The translations under genes were made by a program, and so were the position numbers. A DNA stretch of 64,000 nt from Acidovorax sp. 69 (GTDB taxonomy: Bacteria; Pseudomonadota; Gammaproteobacteria; Burkholderiales; Burkholderiaceae_C). The notes under the pieces were generated by a model. That model worked only from the letters and a program-made list of their open reading frames with translations, searched no databases and was not told where the DNA came from. Below, in pieces: positions 43,479 through 52,091 of the stretch (within the stretch, counting starts at the first letter, position 1; each line of letters opens with the position of its first letter). The stretch spans positions 4,898,501 through 4,962,500 of the forward strand of contig NZ_PGEP01000001.1 in the NCBI RefSeq assembly GCF_002797445.1. Reading direction: 5' to 3'.

Positions 43479-44456
43479 ATGGGCTCCTTGAACTTCCGCT
43501 CCCTGGATCTGAACCTGCTGCGCGTCTTCGACGAGGTGATGGCGGAGCGCAGCCTGACACGCGCCGCCCACAAGCTGTCCATCACCCAACCCGCCGTGAG
43601 CAATGCCATGCGGCGCCTGCGTGAGGTACTGGGGGACGAACTGGTGGTGCGCAGCGGCCAGGGGGTGGAGCCCACGCCACGGGCCCTGGCGCTGTGGCCC
43701 CCGGTGCGCGAGGCACTGGCCCATTTGCAGGAATCCCTGGCACCCGGGCACTTTGACCCCACGACGGCCGAGTCCACCTTTGTGCTGGCCATGGCCGACG
43801 CTACCGCGGCCACCCTGGTGCCTGCGCTTGTAGAAATCCTCGAATGCGAGGCCCCTGGCATCTCCATCCGCGTGCTGCCGCTGACCACCCGCGACCCCCG
43901 ACGCCTGCTGGAAGAGGAGGCCGCCGATATGGCCGTGGGTTACTTTCCTGCCGCACTGGCAGACCTCACGGCGCGCGCCCAATCGGGTGGCGTGGTGGCG
44001 TTCGAAAGCCGACGTCTGTACGACGGTGAATATGTGTGTGTGATGCGACGGGGCCATCCCCTGGCTAGCAGCCCACTGACCCTGGACGCCTACTGCGAGG
44101 CCCGGCACATGCTGGTCAGCTTCTCGGGTCGGCCCTTTGGTTTCATCGACGAGGCACTGGCCTCGCTCGGCCGCGAGCGCAAGGTGGTGATCACGGTCAA
44201 CCAGTTTTTCACGGCCGGGCGGGTGGTGTCGGGCTCTGACCTGTTGACCGTGTTGCCCCGCCACTTTGTACCCGTCACCGGCATCGCCGATGTCCTGGTG
44301 CAAAGGGCCTTGCCGCTGGACGTGCCGGCCGTGCATGTGGACGCCCTGTGGCGCCGGCGCGGCCCGCAGCAGGCGGCCATGACCTGGTTGTTGCAAGCGC
44401 TCTCGCGCTCTGCGAAGCGGACCTTCCCCGGGCAGGACACCCAAGAGACCCCGTAG
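43479..44456 (+). CDS. LysR-type transcriptional regulator (NodD/LinR-like)
   Basis: The 325-residue protein starts MGSLNFRSLDLNLLRVFDEV, the typical opening of the NodD/NahR/LinR group. The helix-turn-helix (SLTRAAHKLSITQPAVSNAM) is followed by an effector domain with VMRRGHPLA and FTAGRVVSGSDLLTVLPR. It is divergent from the small two-span membrane protein and 12 bases upstream of a metallophosphoesterase gene. The target and inducer are unknown. Confidence 0.92.
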   Translation: MGSLNFRSLDLNLLRVFDEVMAERSLTRAAHKLSITQPAVSNAMRRLREVLGDELVVRSGQGVEPTPRALALWPPVREALAHLQESLAPGHFDPTTAESTFVLAMADATAATLVPALVEILECEAPGISIRVLPLTTRDPRRLLEEEAADMAVGYFPAALADLTARAQSGGVVAFESRRLYDGEYVCVMRRGHPLASSPLTLDAYCEARHMLVSFSGRPFGFIDEALASLGRERKVVITVNQFFTAGRVVSGSDLLTVLPRHFVPVTGIADVLVQRALPLDVPAVHVDALWRRRGPQQAAMTWLLQALSRSAKRTFPGQDTQETP

Positions 44457-44468
44457 ACTGCACCGTTG

Positions 44469-45314
44469 ATGAACATCCAGCTTCTGTCCGACCTCCACCT
44501 GGAGGCGCACCCTCACTTTGTTCCAGAGCCCGCACCTGGCGCCGATGTATTGATTCTCGCGGGCGATGTCGGCTCCTACCAGCCAGGCTCGCAACTGGAT
44601 GATGACGACTTTGGTCTGGCCCGGTTTTCACCCCTGCCCCAGCATGCGGGCTGGCCCACGCCGGTGCTTTTTGTGCCGGGCAATCACGAATACGACGCCC
44701 AGGACTTCGATGCGGCACATCTGCGACTGAGGCAGACCTGCGACCGCCTCGGAATCACATGGCTGGAGCGTGAAACACTGACTTTGCAGGGCGTCCGTTT
44801 CGTCGGCACTACGCTCTGGAGCGACTTCGACGCCCTGGCCGACCATGAGGGCACCACCGACCTGGGCCGGCGCTTGAAATTGCGCGACAAGGCTTTCCGC
44901 GCCGCCAACTTCTATCTGCGCAAGACTGGTGGCACGCGCCAGGGAGAGCCGTTTCTGGCGGAGCCCATGCGTGAACAAGCGCTGGCATGCAAGGAATGGC
45001 TGGCGTCCGCGCTGCAACAGCCGTTTGATGGCCCCACGGTGGCCGTGACCCACTTTGCGCCCAGTCTGCGCAGCGCTGATCCACGCTATGGATTGGTGCC
45101 TGGCACTGCCGGTTTCTGCAATGCCCTGGACACTCTGCTGGCGCACGCACAACTGTGGCTACACGGCCACCTGCATGCGCCCAGCGACTACACGGCCGGG
45201 GGCCAGCGCAGTGACGGTTCGGTGTGGCAGTGTCGCGTGGTGGCCAACCCGCTGGGGTATGCCCGCAAAGGGGAACAGGCGACCTTCCAGCCACGCTGGA
45301 CGGTCCCCGTATGA
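44469..45314 (+). CDS. Calcineurin-like metallophosphoesterase
   Basis: The 281-residue protein has the metallophosphoesterase motifs in order: SDLHLE at 7-12, LILAGDVGS near 29, FVPGNHEYDA near 66, VTHFAPS near 192 and LHGHLHAPSDY near 233. These supply the two-metal site. Substrates in the family range from nucleotides to nucleic acids, and none can be assigned here. ATG 44469 is used; a TTG one codon earlier is less likely. It follows the LysR gene closely and may share its transcript. Confidence 0.9.
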   Translation: MNIQLLSDLHLEAHPHFVPEPAPGADVLILAGDVGSYQPGSQLDDDDFGLARFSPLPQHAGWPTPVLFVPGNHEYDAQDFDAAHLRLRQTCDRLGITWLERETLTLQGVRFVGTTLWSDFDALADHEGTTDLGRRLKLRDKAFRAANFYLRKTGGTRQGEPFLAEPMREQALACKEWLASALQQPFDGPTVAVTHFAPSLRSADPRYGLVPGTAGFCNALDTLLAHAQLWLHGHLHAPSDYTAGGQRSDGSVWQCRVVANPLGYARKGEQATFQPRWTVPV

Positions 45315-45359
45315 TCGGCGTGCGGATCCTTAGACACCGCCGCGCGCAGGGAGAACAAT

Positions 45360-45401
45360 ATGACGCAAGTCAAGACAACAGACGCCCGCGCAGAGTAGTC
45401 T
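45360..45401 (+). promoter_or_regulatory. FNR/ANR-like box with -10 element upstream of uspA
   Basis: ATGACGCAAGTCAA (45360-45373) differs from TTGAC-N4-GTCAA at one base. TAGTCT at 45396-45401 lies where the -10 of a class II FNR promoter should be. Universal stress genes are frequent FNR targets. Confidence 0.5.
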
Positions 45402-45426
45402 GCCTTATCCCCTCTCGGAGAACACC

Positions 45427-45849
45427 ATGAACATCCTGCTTGCTGTCGACGGCAGCGCTTACACCAAAAAAATGCTGGCCTACCTGGCCACCCATGAAGA
45501 ACTGCTGGGTGGCACCCACACCTACACCGTGCTCACCGTACAGGCCCCGCTGCCCGCCCGCGCACGTGCCGCCTTGGGCAAGGAAGTCGTGGACAACTAC
45601 CATGCCGAAGAAGCCGAGAAAATTCTCGCGCCCGTGTGCAAATTTCTGGGCCGCCATGGCGTGGATGCCAAGCGCACCGTCAAGGTGGGCACAGTGGGTG
45701 AAACCATTGCCAAGGTAGCCGATACCGGCAAGTTCGACCTGCTGGTCATGGGTTCACACGGCCACGGCGCTATCGCCACGCTGGTGATGGGCTCCGTCAC
45801 CACCCAGGTACTGGCCCACAGCAAGGTGCCTTTGCTGATCGTGCGCTGA
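45427..45849 (+). CDS. Universal stress protein, UspA family
   Basis: The 140-residue protein has NILLAVDGSAYTKKM at the start and the ATP-binding motif GSHGHGAIATLVMGSVT near 109-125 (G-2x-G-9x-G-S/T), so it is the ATP-binding type. The end VPLLIVR closes the fold. It is preceded by GGAGA and an FNR-like site and followed by a terminator. It probably supports survival during oxygen limitation or stress. Confidence 0.93.
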   Translation: MNILLAVDGSAYTKKMLAYLATHEELLGGTHTYTVLTVQAPLPARARAALGKEVVDNYHAEEAEKILAPVCKFLGRHGVDAKRTVKVGTVGETIAKVADTGKFDLLVMGSHGHGAIATLVMGSVTTQVLAHSKVPLLIVR

Positions 45850-45885
45850 GTCCCGGTTCTCCCCACGGCACGCGAGTGCTGTACC

Positions 45886-45912
45886 AGCCCTGCCTGTGCG
45901 GGGCTTTTTTTT
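45886..45912 (+). terminator. Rho-independent terminator of uspA
   Basis: AGCCCTGC and GCGGGGCT form the stem, followed by eight T. Confidence 0.83.
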
Positions 45913-45920
45913 GTCCCGAT

Positions 45921-45953
45921 AAAACCAATTGGTTTTGAAATAACCAATTGGTT
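45921..45953. promoter_or_regulatory. Tandem palindromic operator upstream of the fasciclin genes
   Basis: AAAACCAATTGGTTTT (45921-45936) and AACCAATTGGTT (45942-45953) are two perfect palindromes with centres 19 bp apart. The second overlaps a possible -35 (TTGGTT), with TATACA 19 bases further on. This looks like a two-dimer repressor site. Confidence 0.6.
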
Positions 45954-46034
45954 TACTTTGATACCAAATAGTTATACATTCGCGCCACGCCCATCCTGGC
46001 GTGTCATTTCCATCGAAACCAAGAGGAACGACCC

Positions 46035-46490
46035 ATGAAGAAGACCCTGATTGCGCTCGCCCTGACCGCTGGCGCTACCTTCAGCGCCATGGCGCAAGAC
46101 ATCGTTGACACCGCCGTGAAGGCGGGCAACTTCAAGACCCTGGTGGCCGCCGTCCAGGCCGCCGGTCTGGTGGACACCCTCAAGGGCCCCGGCCCTTTCA
46201 CGGTGTTTGCGCCCACCGACGAAGCCTTTGCCAAGATCCCCAAAGCCACCCTGGACGGCCTGCTGGCCGACAAGGCCGCACTGACCAAGGTGCTGACGTA
46301 CCACGTGGTGCCTGGCAAGGTCATGGCCAAGGACGTGAAGGCTGGCAAGGTCAAGACCGTGCAGGGCCAGGAACTCACCGTGGGCACCAGCATGGGCGTG
46401 ATGGTGGACCAGTCCAAGGTCATCGCGACCGACGTGGCCGCGAGCAACGGCGTGATCCATGCGATCGACACGGTGCTGATGCCCAAGTAA
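46035..46490 (+). CDS. Secreted single-domain fasciclin (FAS1) protein
   Basis: The 151-residue protein has a signal peptide ([20 protein letters not shown]) and one FAS1 domain with the two conserved boxes: H1 [17 protein letters not shown] near 60, and H2 [20 protein letters not shown] near the end, with YHVVPG between. FAS1 domains mediate adhesion or matrix contacts. AGAGGAA precedes the ATG. It is followed 55 bases later by a two-domain FAS1 lipoprotein. Confidence 0.93.
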   Translation: MKKTLIALALTAGATFSAMAQDIVDTAVKAGNFKTLVAAVQAAGLVDTLKGPGPFTVFAPTDEAFAKIPKATLDGLLADKAALTKVLTYHVVPGKVMAKDVKAGKVKTVQGQELTVGTSMGVMVDQSKVIATDVAASNGVIHAIDTVLMPK

Positions 46491-46545
46491 GCGCCCCGCA
46501 CAACCGCTCTTTTCCACCACCATCCATTCACGAGGAGAAGCCGCC

Positions 46546-47484
46546 ATGAACACCGTATTCAATCGCCGCACCGTCCTGATGGCAGCCGCCCTGGGCGCCA
46601 GCACCACGCTGCTGCAAGCCTGCGGGGGGAGCGATGACGAGCCCCAGCGCAACATCGTCGAGCTGGCGCAGAACACCCCCGAGCTGAGCATCCTGGTCGA
46701 AGCCGTGGTCGCTGCCGGTCTGGCCCCGACGCTGAGCACGGGCACACTCACTGTGTTCGCCCCCACCAACGCAGCGTTTGCAGCGCTGCTGGCCGAGCTG
46801 GGCGTGACCAAGGAGGCGCTGCTGGCAAACAAGCCGTTGCTGACCGCCGTGCTGACTTACCATGTGCTCGGAAGCAAGGTGATGCGGGCCGACGTGCCGC
46901 TGGGCAAGGCGATCACCCCGGTGTCGGGCGGCTTCTTCAAGATCGAATCGAACAACGGCCTCAAGATCACCGACGGCCGCAACCGCGTGAGCACCATCAC
47001 CAGCACGGACATCCAGGCCAGCAACGGCGTGGTGCACCTGGTAGACCGCGTGTTGCTGCCCGCCGACAAGGACATTGTCGCCACCGCCTCGGCACTGCCC
47101 GACTTCAGCATCCTGGTCGAAGCCGTGGTGGCTGCGGGCCTGGTGAGCACGCTGCAGGGCACGGGCCCGTTCACGGTGTTTGCCCCCACCAACGCTGCTT
47201 TTGTTGCTTTGCTGGCTGAGCTGGGCGTGAGCAAGGCAGACCTGCTGGCCAACACGGCTCTGCTCACCAAGGTGCTGACGTACCACGTGGTTCCCGCGCG
47301 TGTGCTGAAAGCGGAAGTGCCCCTGAACACTGCCATCGCCACCGTGCAGGGTCAGACCTTCACCATCAACGCCAGCCTGGTGATCACCGACCAGAACATG
47401 CGAACCAGCAATATCGTGGCGGCCGACGTGTTCACCAGCAATGGTGTGATTCACGTCGTGGACAAGGTGATCCTGCCCAAGTGA
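46546..47484 (+). CDS. Two-domain fasciclin (FAS1) lipoprotein
   Basis: The 312-residue protein has NRRTVLM (twin arginine) before a hydrophobic stretch and a lipobox LLQACGG, so it is probably a Tat-exported lipoprotein. Two FAS1 domains follow, at about 38-170 and 178-312; each has a TVFAPTNAAF box and an SNGVxHxVDxVLLP end. The two repeats are close in sequence (ILVEAVVAAGL in both), so one arose from the other. It lies behind the single-domain FAS1 gene in one transcript and is closed by a terminator. Confidence 0.9.
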   Translation: MNTVFNRRTVLMAAALGASTTLLQACGGSDDEPQRNIVELAQNTPELSILVEAVVAAGLAPTLSTGTLTVFAPTNAAFAALLAELGVTKEALLANKPLLTAVLTYHVLGSKVMRADVPLGKAITPVSGGFFKIESNNGLKITDGRNRVSTITSTDIQASNGVVHLVDRVLLPADKDIVATASALPDFSILVEAVVAAGLVSTLQGTGPFTVFAPTNAAFVALLAELGVSKADLLANTALLTKVLTYHVVPARVLKAEVPLNTAIATVQGQTFTINASLVITDQNMRTSNIVAADVFTSNGVIHVVDKVILPK

Positions 47485-47506
47485 TGGAGTGCAGCCCATC
47501 ACACCC

Positions 47507-47537
47507 ACAAAAAAGCCCGGCATGCCGGGCTTTTTTT
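47507..47537. terminator. Bidirectional terminator
   Basis: AAAAAAGCCCGGCATGCCGGGCTTTTTTT-type palindrome with A and T runs on both sides. It serves the fasciclin and TetR genes, which converge here. Confidence 0.85.
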
Positions 47538-47577
47538 CTGTGCCAGAAGTGTGAATCTGGTGACTGAACCTTGGGTC

Positions 47578-48201
47578 TTAGCGCGCGGCCAGTCCATCAA
47601 AGCAGGTACGCACCACCAAGTCGACGATCTCTGCGTCTGAGTACTGGCCACCTTCCTTGAGAAAACTCACCACCGGATCGCACGCCCGGGCGTACAGGGT
47701 GTAGAGCACCACCATGGGTGGCAAAGTGGGATTGATCACGCCCTGCGACTGCGCCTCGGTGATCCACCCACCAATCTGGTCGCTCACCACCACCAGGCCG
47801 TTGAGGTAGTCCTTGTTCGCCATGAGCACTGCGCGCAGCGTGGAGTTGCGGCTGGGCAGCAAGGGCATCTCATTGGTCAGCAAACGCTCCAGAGACCAGC
47901 GCACCAGCGCGCGAAGCTTGTCCAGCGGGGGCGTTTCAGCAGGCAGGCCTGCCAGGTAGGCTTGCACACGGCCCAGAATTTGCACCATGGCGGCACTGCA
48001 CAGCTCTTCCTTGCTGCAAAAGTGCTTGTACAGACTGGCCTTTGCAATGCCCACGGCATTGGCGACATCGTCCATGGTCATGGCGTCAAACGCCTTTTCG
48101 CCCAGCAGACGACAGGCAGACTGGAGGATGGCCTCCTCGCGTGCCTGGTGCATCTGCTCCTTGAACGAGACTTTGGGTGGCTGCGTTTGCATGGCTCTCA
48201 T
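47578..48201 (-). CDS. TetR/AcrR-family regulator
   Basis: About 207 residues from MRAMQTQPPKVSFKEQ; an ATG three codons later and others upstream are possible. The helix-turn-helix is in LQSACRLLGEKAFDAMTMDDVANAVGIAKASLYKHF, the standard TetR N-terminus. The C-terminal ligand domain is of the TetR_C_33-like type (LERLLTNEMPLLPSR). It faces the fasciclin genes across a shared terminator. It could control them through the tandem palindromes, but that is only a guess. Confidence 0.9.
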   Translation of the reverse strand: MRAMQTQPPKVSFKEQMHQAREEAILQSACRLLGEKAFDAMTMDDVANAVGIAKASLYKHFCSKEELCSAAMVQILGRVQAYLAGLPAETPPLDKLRALVRWSLERLLTNEMPLLPSRNSTLRAVLMANKDYLNGLVVVSDQIGGWITEAQSQGVINPTLPPMVVLYTLYARACDPVVSFLKEGGQYSDAEIVDLVVRTCFDGLAAR

Positions 48202-48233
48202 TTTATACATCACGGTAGAAAAATAAATGACTA

Positions 48234-48248
48234 AGTTGCAATACAACT
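48234..48248 (-). promoter_or_regulatory. Candidate autoregulatory operator of the TetR gene
   Basis: AGTTG-CAATA-CAACT inverted repeat about 33 bases before the TetR start. Short and unproven. Confidence 0.3.
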
Positions 48249-48309
48249 ACGTCGTTCACGTTTTTGCGTGCACAAACCGTGCCTCCCGCTGCGCACACGG
48301 GTAATAAGT

Positions 48310-49221
48310 TCAGGGCACCAGCGCCTTGTCGGCAGCGCCCGTCAGCGCGGCCGACAGGACATCCAGCAATTCAGACTCCAGGTTCCAGCAATGCCAGTAC
48401 AGCTGGATCGGCAGCGACCGGCCCGGCGCCAGGTCGACCATGCTGCCATCGGCAATGGGGCCACGCGCAAGCAATTCAGGCACCACGCCCACGGCCCAGC
48501 CTGCGGCCACGGCCCGCATCTGCGCCTCGGAGCCCGGCACAAACAAATGATTGAGCGCCACGCGCTTGAGACCGAACGCCCGCGCCACGAACTCGGCGGC
48601 CATGTCGTCTTTGCGGTTGAACGACAAAAACGACACATCGCGGAAGTTGTGCGGCGTGAGCCCCTGCGGCAAATGCTGCTGCGCGTAGCTGGCCGATGCC
48701 ACCGCCACATAGTGCATGGCGCCCAGCGGCACCATCTTGCAACCGCGCAAGGCTTGCTTGAGCGTGGTCACGCAACCGAGCACCTGGCCTGAACGCAGCC
48801 ACTCCTGCGTGAAGTCCTGGTCGTCCACGATGATTTCCAGCGGCAGGCGTTCGCGCACCAGGTCGTGCAACGCACCCATGGCCCAGGTGGCAATGCTGTC
48901 GGCATTGATGGCAATCGAGATGCGCTCGTCCTCCCGCGTGCCACCGGGTGTGCTGGGCGCCAGCTCCTGCAGGTCGCGCTCCAGATCGGCACGCAGCAGG
49001 CGCATCTGCTTGGTGTGCTTGAGCAGCAACTGCCCCGCCGATGTGGGCCGCAGCGGCCGACTGCGCACGATGAGCACCGAACCCACCTGCGCCTCCAGCG
49101 CGCGCAGGCGCTGGGACACCGCAGATTGCGTGACATTGAGGCGCTGTGCCGCGCGCTCGAAACCGCCTTCTTCGACGATGGCGGCAAGGCATTCCAGGGC
49201 GGCAGGATCGTAGGTGCTCAT
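48310..49221 (-). CDS. argP: ArgP/LysG-type LysR regulator
   Basis: About 303 residues from MSTYDPAALECLAAIVEEGG. The sequence FERAAQRLNVTQSAVSQRLRALE and the effector part IAINADSIATWAMGALH are typical of ArgP/IciA/LysG. These proteins sense lysine or arginine and control amino-acid export and metabolism. It is divergent from a D-amino-acid dehydrogenase gene rather than the usual lysE/argO exporter, so here it may respond to amino acids for catabolism. A start three codons upstream is possible. Confidence 0.85.
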   Translation of the reverse strand: MSTYDPAALECLAAIVEEGGFERAAQRLNVTQSAVSQRLRALEAQVGSVLIVRSRPLRPTSAGQLLLKHTKQMRLLRADLERDLQELAPSTPGGTREDERISIAINADSIATWAMGALHDLVRERLPLEIIVDDQDFTQEWLRSGQVLGCVTTLKQALRGCKMVPLGAMHYVAVASASYAQQHLPQGLTPHNFRDVSFLSFNRKDDMAAEFVARAFGLKRVALNHLFVPGSEAQMRAVAAGWAVGVVPELLARGPIADGSMVDLAPGRSLPIQLYWHCWNLESELLDVLSAALTGAADKALVP

Positions 49222-49340
49222 GGTCTTCAGCTCGGACAAAAAGAAGGATTTCAGAGTGCGCTCTATTAGGTGCGCTGATGTTTTTGGAGTAAGTTTAATT
49301 TTGCTTTTAGTTGAACACAATGTCGCGCACACTGCGCCCC

Positions 49341-50678
49341 ATGAAAACCATTGTTTTGGGCGCCGGCATCATCGGCATCAGCACGGCGTGGCACCTGCTG
49401 GAGCGCGGGCACGATGTCATCGTGATCGACCGCCAGCCCGATGCGGCGCTCGAAACCAGTTTCGCCAACGCGGCGCAGATCTCGGTGAGCTACTGCGAAC
49501 CGTGGGCCAACCGCGAGGCGCCGCTCAAGGCACTCAAGTGGATGTTCGACAAAGAGGCTCCGCTGCTGTTTCGCCCACAGATGGACTGGCAACAATGGCG
49601 CTGGGGCCTGCAGTTCCTGGCGCAGTGCAACGACACGGCGTTTGAGCGCAATGTGCAGCAGATCGTAGCGCTGGGTGCCTACAGCCACGCGGCGCTCAAG
49701 GATCTGGTGAGCACCACCGGCATTGACTACAACCGTCTCGAACGCGGCATTGCCCATTTCTACACCGACCAAAAATCCTTCGACGCCGCAGGCCATGCGG
49801 TGGAACTCATGCGCAAGCACGGCGTGCAGCGCCGCCTGGTCAGCCGTGACGAGCTGCTCAAGATTGAACCCGCCTTCAAGGCCTATGGCGACCGCATCAC
49901 CGGAGGCACCTACACCAGCACCGATGAAAGCGGCGATGCCCGCGTCTTTACGCAGGCGCTGGCCCGCCGCTGCATCGCACGCGGGGCACAGTTTCTGTAC
50001 GGCCACGACGTGCTGCGCCTGAACAAGATTGGCAACGCTATTGATTCAGTAGCTGTCATGCCACGCCAATCAAGCGCAGGCGGCAAAAAAGACTTCATTT
50101 TGAAGGCAGATGCCATCGTGGTGGCGTGCGGCTCCTACAGTGCGCCGCTGCTGCGCAGCGTGGGCGTGGACTTGCCGATTTACCCCGGCAAAGGCTACAG
50201 CGCCACTTTCCCGCTCCTGCGACCCGAAGCAGCGCCCCAGGTCTCAACCATCGACGATGGCCGCAAGATCGCGATGAGCCGCCTGGGCAACGTGCTCCGC
50301 GTAGCGGGCACCATCGAACTGGGAGGCTTTGACCTCTCGCTCGACAGCGCCGTGGCCAAGGCACGCTGCCACATGCTGTCACGCCGCATCGAAGAAATCC
50401 TGCCCGGCGTGTGCGACACCCGCACGCCCGAACAAGGCGGCGACCCGCAGTACTGGACGGGTTTGCGCCCCGCCACACCCACCAACATCCCGTTCATCGG
50501 CCGCACCCGTGTGGGCAAGCTCTGGGTCAACGCGGGCCACGGCACCCTGGGCTGGACCCACGGCGCGGGCTCGGGCAAGGCGCTGGCAGAACTCATGAGC
50601 GGCGAGCAGCCCGCCATGAACTTTGGCTTTCTGGGGGAACAAGCCCCACGCACCCCCCGTACCGTCGTCACGGCCTGA
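49341..50678 (+). CDS. dadA: D-amino-acid dehydrogenase (FAD)
   Basis: The 445-residue protein has the FAD dinucleotide motif VLGAGIIGISTAWHLLERGH at the start, ADAIVVACGSYSAPLL near residue 255, and the C-terminal TPTNIPFIGRT...NAGHGTLGWTHGAGSGK block of the DadA group. It oxidises D-amino acids and passes electrons to the respiratory chain. It is longer than the usual 410-435 residues. Part of the excess, about residues 233-254 (IDSVAVMPRQSSAGGKKDFI), coincides with an in-frame copy of the dispersed repeat. The ATG at 49341 opens directly on the FAD motif; the frame is open 30 bases further upstream. Confidence 0.9.
   Translation: MKTIVLGAGIIGISTAWHLLERGHDVIVIDRQPDAALETSFANAAQISVSYCEPWANREAPLKALKWMFDKEAPLLFRPQMDWQQWRWGLQFLAQCNDTAFERNVQQIVALGAYSHAALKDLVSTTGIDYNRLERGIAHFYTDQKSFDAAGHAVELMRKHGVQRRLVSRDELLKIEPAFKAYGDRITGGTYTSTDESGDARVFTQALARRCIARGAQFLYGHDVLRLNKIGNAIDSVAVMPRQSSAGGKKDFILKADAIVVACGSYSAPLLRSVGVDLPIYPGKGYSATFPLLRPEAAPQVSTIDDGRKIAMSRLGNVLRVAGTIELGGFDLSLDSAVAKARCHMLSRRIEEILPGVCDTRTPEQGGDPQYWTGLRPATPTNIPFIGRTRVGKLWVNAGHGTLGWTHGAGSGKALAELMSGEQPAMNFGFLGEQAPRTPRTVVTA
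50036..50103 (-). repeat. Dispersed repeat A copy inside dadA
   Basis: GCTATTGATTCAGTAGCTGTC, CAATCAAGCGCAGGCGGCAAAAAAGACTTCATTT aligns with the intergenic copy at 4692-4742 read on the minus strand. It is in frame and keeps dadA open. Confidence 0.6.
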
Positions 50679-50727
50679 GCGGATTCAGGGGCCTGCAGGC
50701 AACCACCGGGGCCGGTACGATCCTGGT

Positions 50728-51294
50728 ATGTCTGCATCCCACACTCTTTTTCTCACGGCGTCTACCCGCGAACCCGGTCATGTCGGCAACACCGAATGGC
50801 TGGCACGCCAGGCGGCGCAGGCCCTGCCGTCCGACAGCCCACAGACCTGGCTGAATCTGGCACGCATGGATCTCCCGCCTTTTGTGGACCAGCGCCACAC
50901 CGCAGGCGCGTACGCGCCACCCGAAGGCGACATGAAAACCTTGCTCGATGCGACGCTGGCGGCGACCCATATCGTGTTTGTTTCGCCCGTCTACTGGTTC
51001 AGCATCCCTTCGCCACTCAAGACCTACCTGGACCACTGGAGCGCCTGGATGCGCGTACCGGGCCTGGATTTCAAGGAGCCCATGGGCGCCAAGACGCTCT
51101 CGCTCATCACCACCAGCGGTGACCGTGCCAAGGCCCAGCCCATGATTGATTCGGTGGCCCTGTGTGCGCAGTTCCTCTCCATGCGCTGGGGCGGTGCACT
51201 GTGGGGCAAAGGGGGCCCGCCAGGGGCTGTGCAGGCAGATGCAGCGGCCGTGGCAGGCGCGCGCCATTTTCTGCTGGCGCCCGCCGCAGCCTGA
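50728..51294 (+). CDS. Flavodoxin-like NAD(P)H oxidoreductase
   Basis: About 188 residues from MSASHTLFLTASTREPGHVG, the phosphate-binding loop of flavodoxin-fold FMN reductases. SPVYWFSIPSPLKTYLDHW near residue 87 is the second conserved FMN contact typical of NADPH-dependent FMN/quinone reductases. It probably reduces quinones or flavin with two electrons. It starts 50 bases after dadA on the same strand and converges with the YdcF-like gene. Confidence 0.85.
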   Translation: MSASHTLFLTASTREPGHVGNTEWLARQAAQALPSDSPQTWLNLARMDLPPFVDQRHTAGAYAPPEGDMKTLLDATLAATHIVFVSPVYWFSIPSPLKTYLDHWSAWMRVPGLDFKEPMGAKTLSLITTSGDRAKAQPMIDSVALCAQFLSMRWGGALWGKGGPPGAVQADAAAVAGARHFLLAPAAA

Positions 51295-51299
51295 CCCGG

Positions 51300-52055
51300 T
51301 CAGTCGGCGCGCGCGGATGCGCGCTGCACAAGAATGCCCAGCCATTCGTGCAAAGCCAAGCTGCTATCGGCCAACGCCGATGCGCGGGGCAACGCCCGGT
51401 ACAGCCTGCGCGCCTGTCCGCCCTTGAAGCCCATGGGCGCGGGCAGCACCTGCAGCCCGGCGCGCTCAAAATCCCCGGTGGCACGCACCATGTGCCAGCC
51501 ATGGGTGACCAGGGCAATGCGCTGAATGCCCGCAGCCTTGAGCATGACGGCAGAGTGCTCAGCGTTGCTGCGGGTGTCGAGGGATTCCAGTTCCGTCCAG
51601 CGCACACGCCCTTTGAAATCACGTTCCACAACGTCCTTCATAACGAGTGCCTCCGCCCGTGTGCCGCCGGTCGAGCCCCCCGTCGCCAGAATGGGCAAGC
51701 CCGTCTGCTGCTGCAGGTACGCCGCGTACCGCACCCGCTCCCGGGAACCTCGGCTGAGCACATCCACCCCATATTCAGGGGCCACGGTGTCCGCGCCCCC
51801 ACCCAACACCACGATGGCCTGCACGCGGGCCAACTGTGCGGGTGCCACGGCGGGAAAACGCTCCAGGCTTCGCACCAGCATGTCGGACACCGGCGGCCAC
51901 GACAACGCCAGCACGGACAGCAGTGCCATCAGCACCACCGCAGTGCCGGTGCGGCGGCGGTAGCGCGCGATCCACAGCCCGAACAGCGCCAGCAAGATGC
52001 TGGACACCGGCGGCAACAACAGCGCTGACAGGATTTTCTTAATGGCAAACAACAT
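51300..52055 (-). CDS. YdcF/ElyC-like DUF218 membrane protein
   Basis: The 251-residue protein has two N-terminal transmembrane segments (LSALLLPPVSSILLALFGLW, TAVVLMALLSVLALSW), then the DUF218 domain with AIVVLGGGADTVAPEYG near 80, LPILATGGSTGGTRAEA and LVTHGWHMVRA. E. coli ElyC and related proteins act in envelope biogenesis, affecting peptidoglycan or lipid carrier supply. The neighbouring hydrolase gene ends up close on the same strand. Confidence 0.9.
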   Translation of the reverse strand: MLFAIKKILSALLLPPVSSILLALFGLWIARYRRRTGTAVVLMALLSVLALSWPPVSDMLVRSLERFPAVAPAQLARVQAIVVLGGGADTVAPEYGVDVLSRGSRERVRYAAYLQQQTGLPILATGGSTGGTRAEALVMKDVVERDFKGRVRWTELESLDTRSNAEHSAVMLKAAGIQRIALVTHGWHMVRATGDFERAGLQVLPAPMGFKGGQARRLYRALPRASALADSSLALHEWLGILVQRASARAD

Positions 52056-52091
52056 AGAGGAGGCGGCGACGGCGTGCCACTCGTGGTTTCA

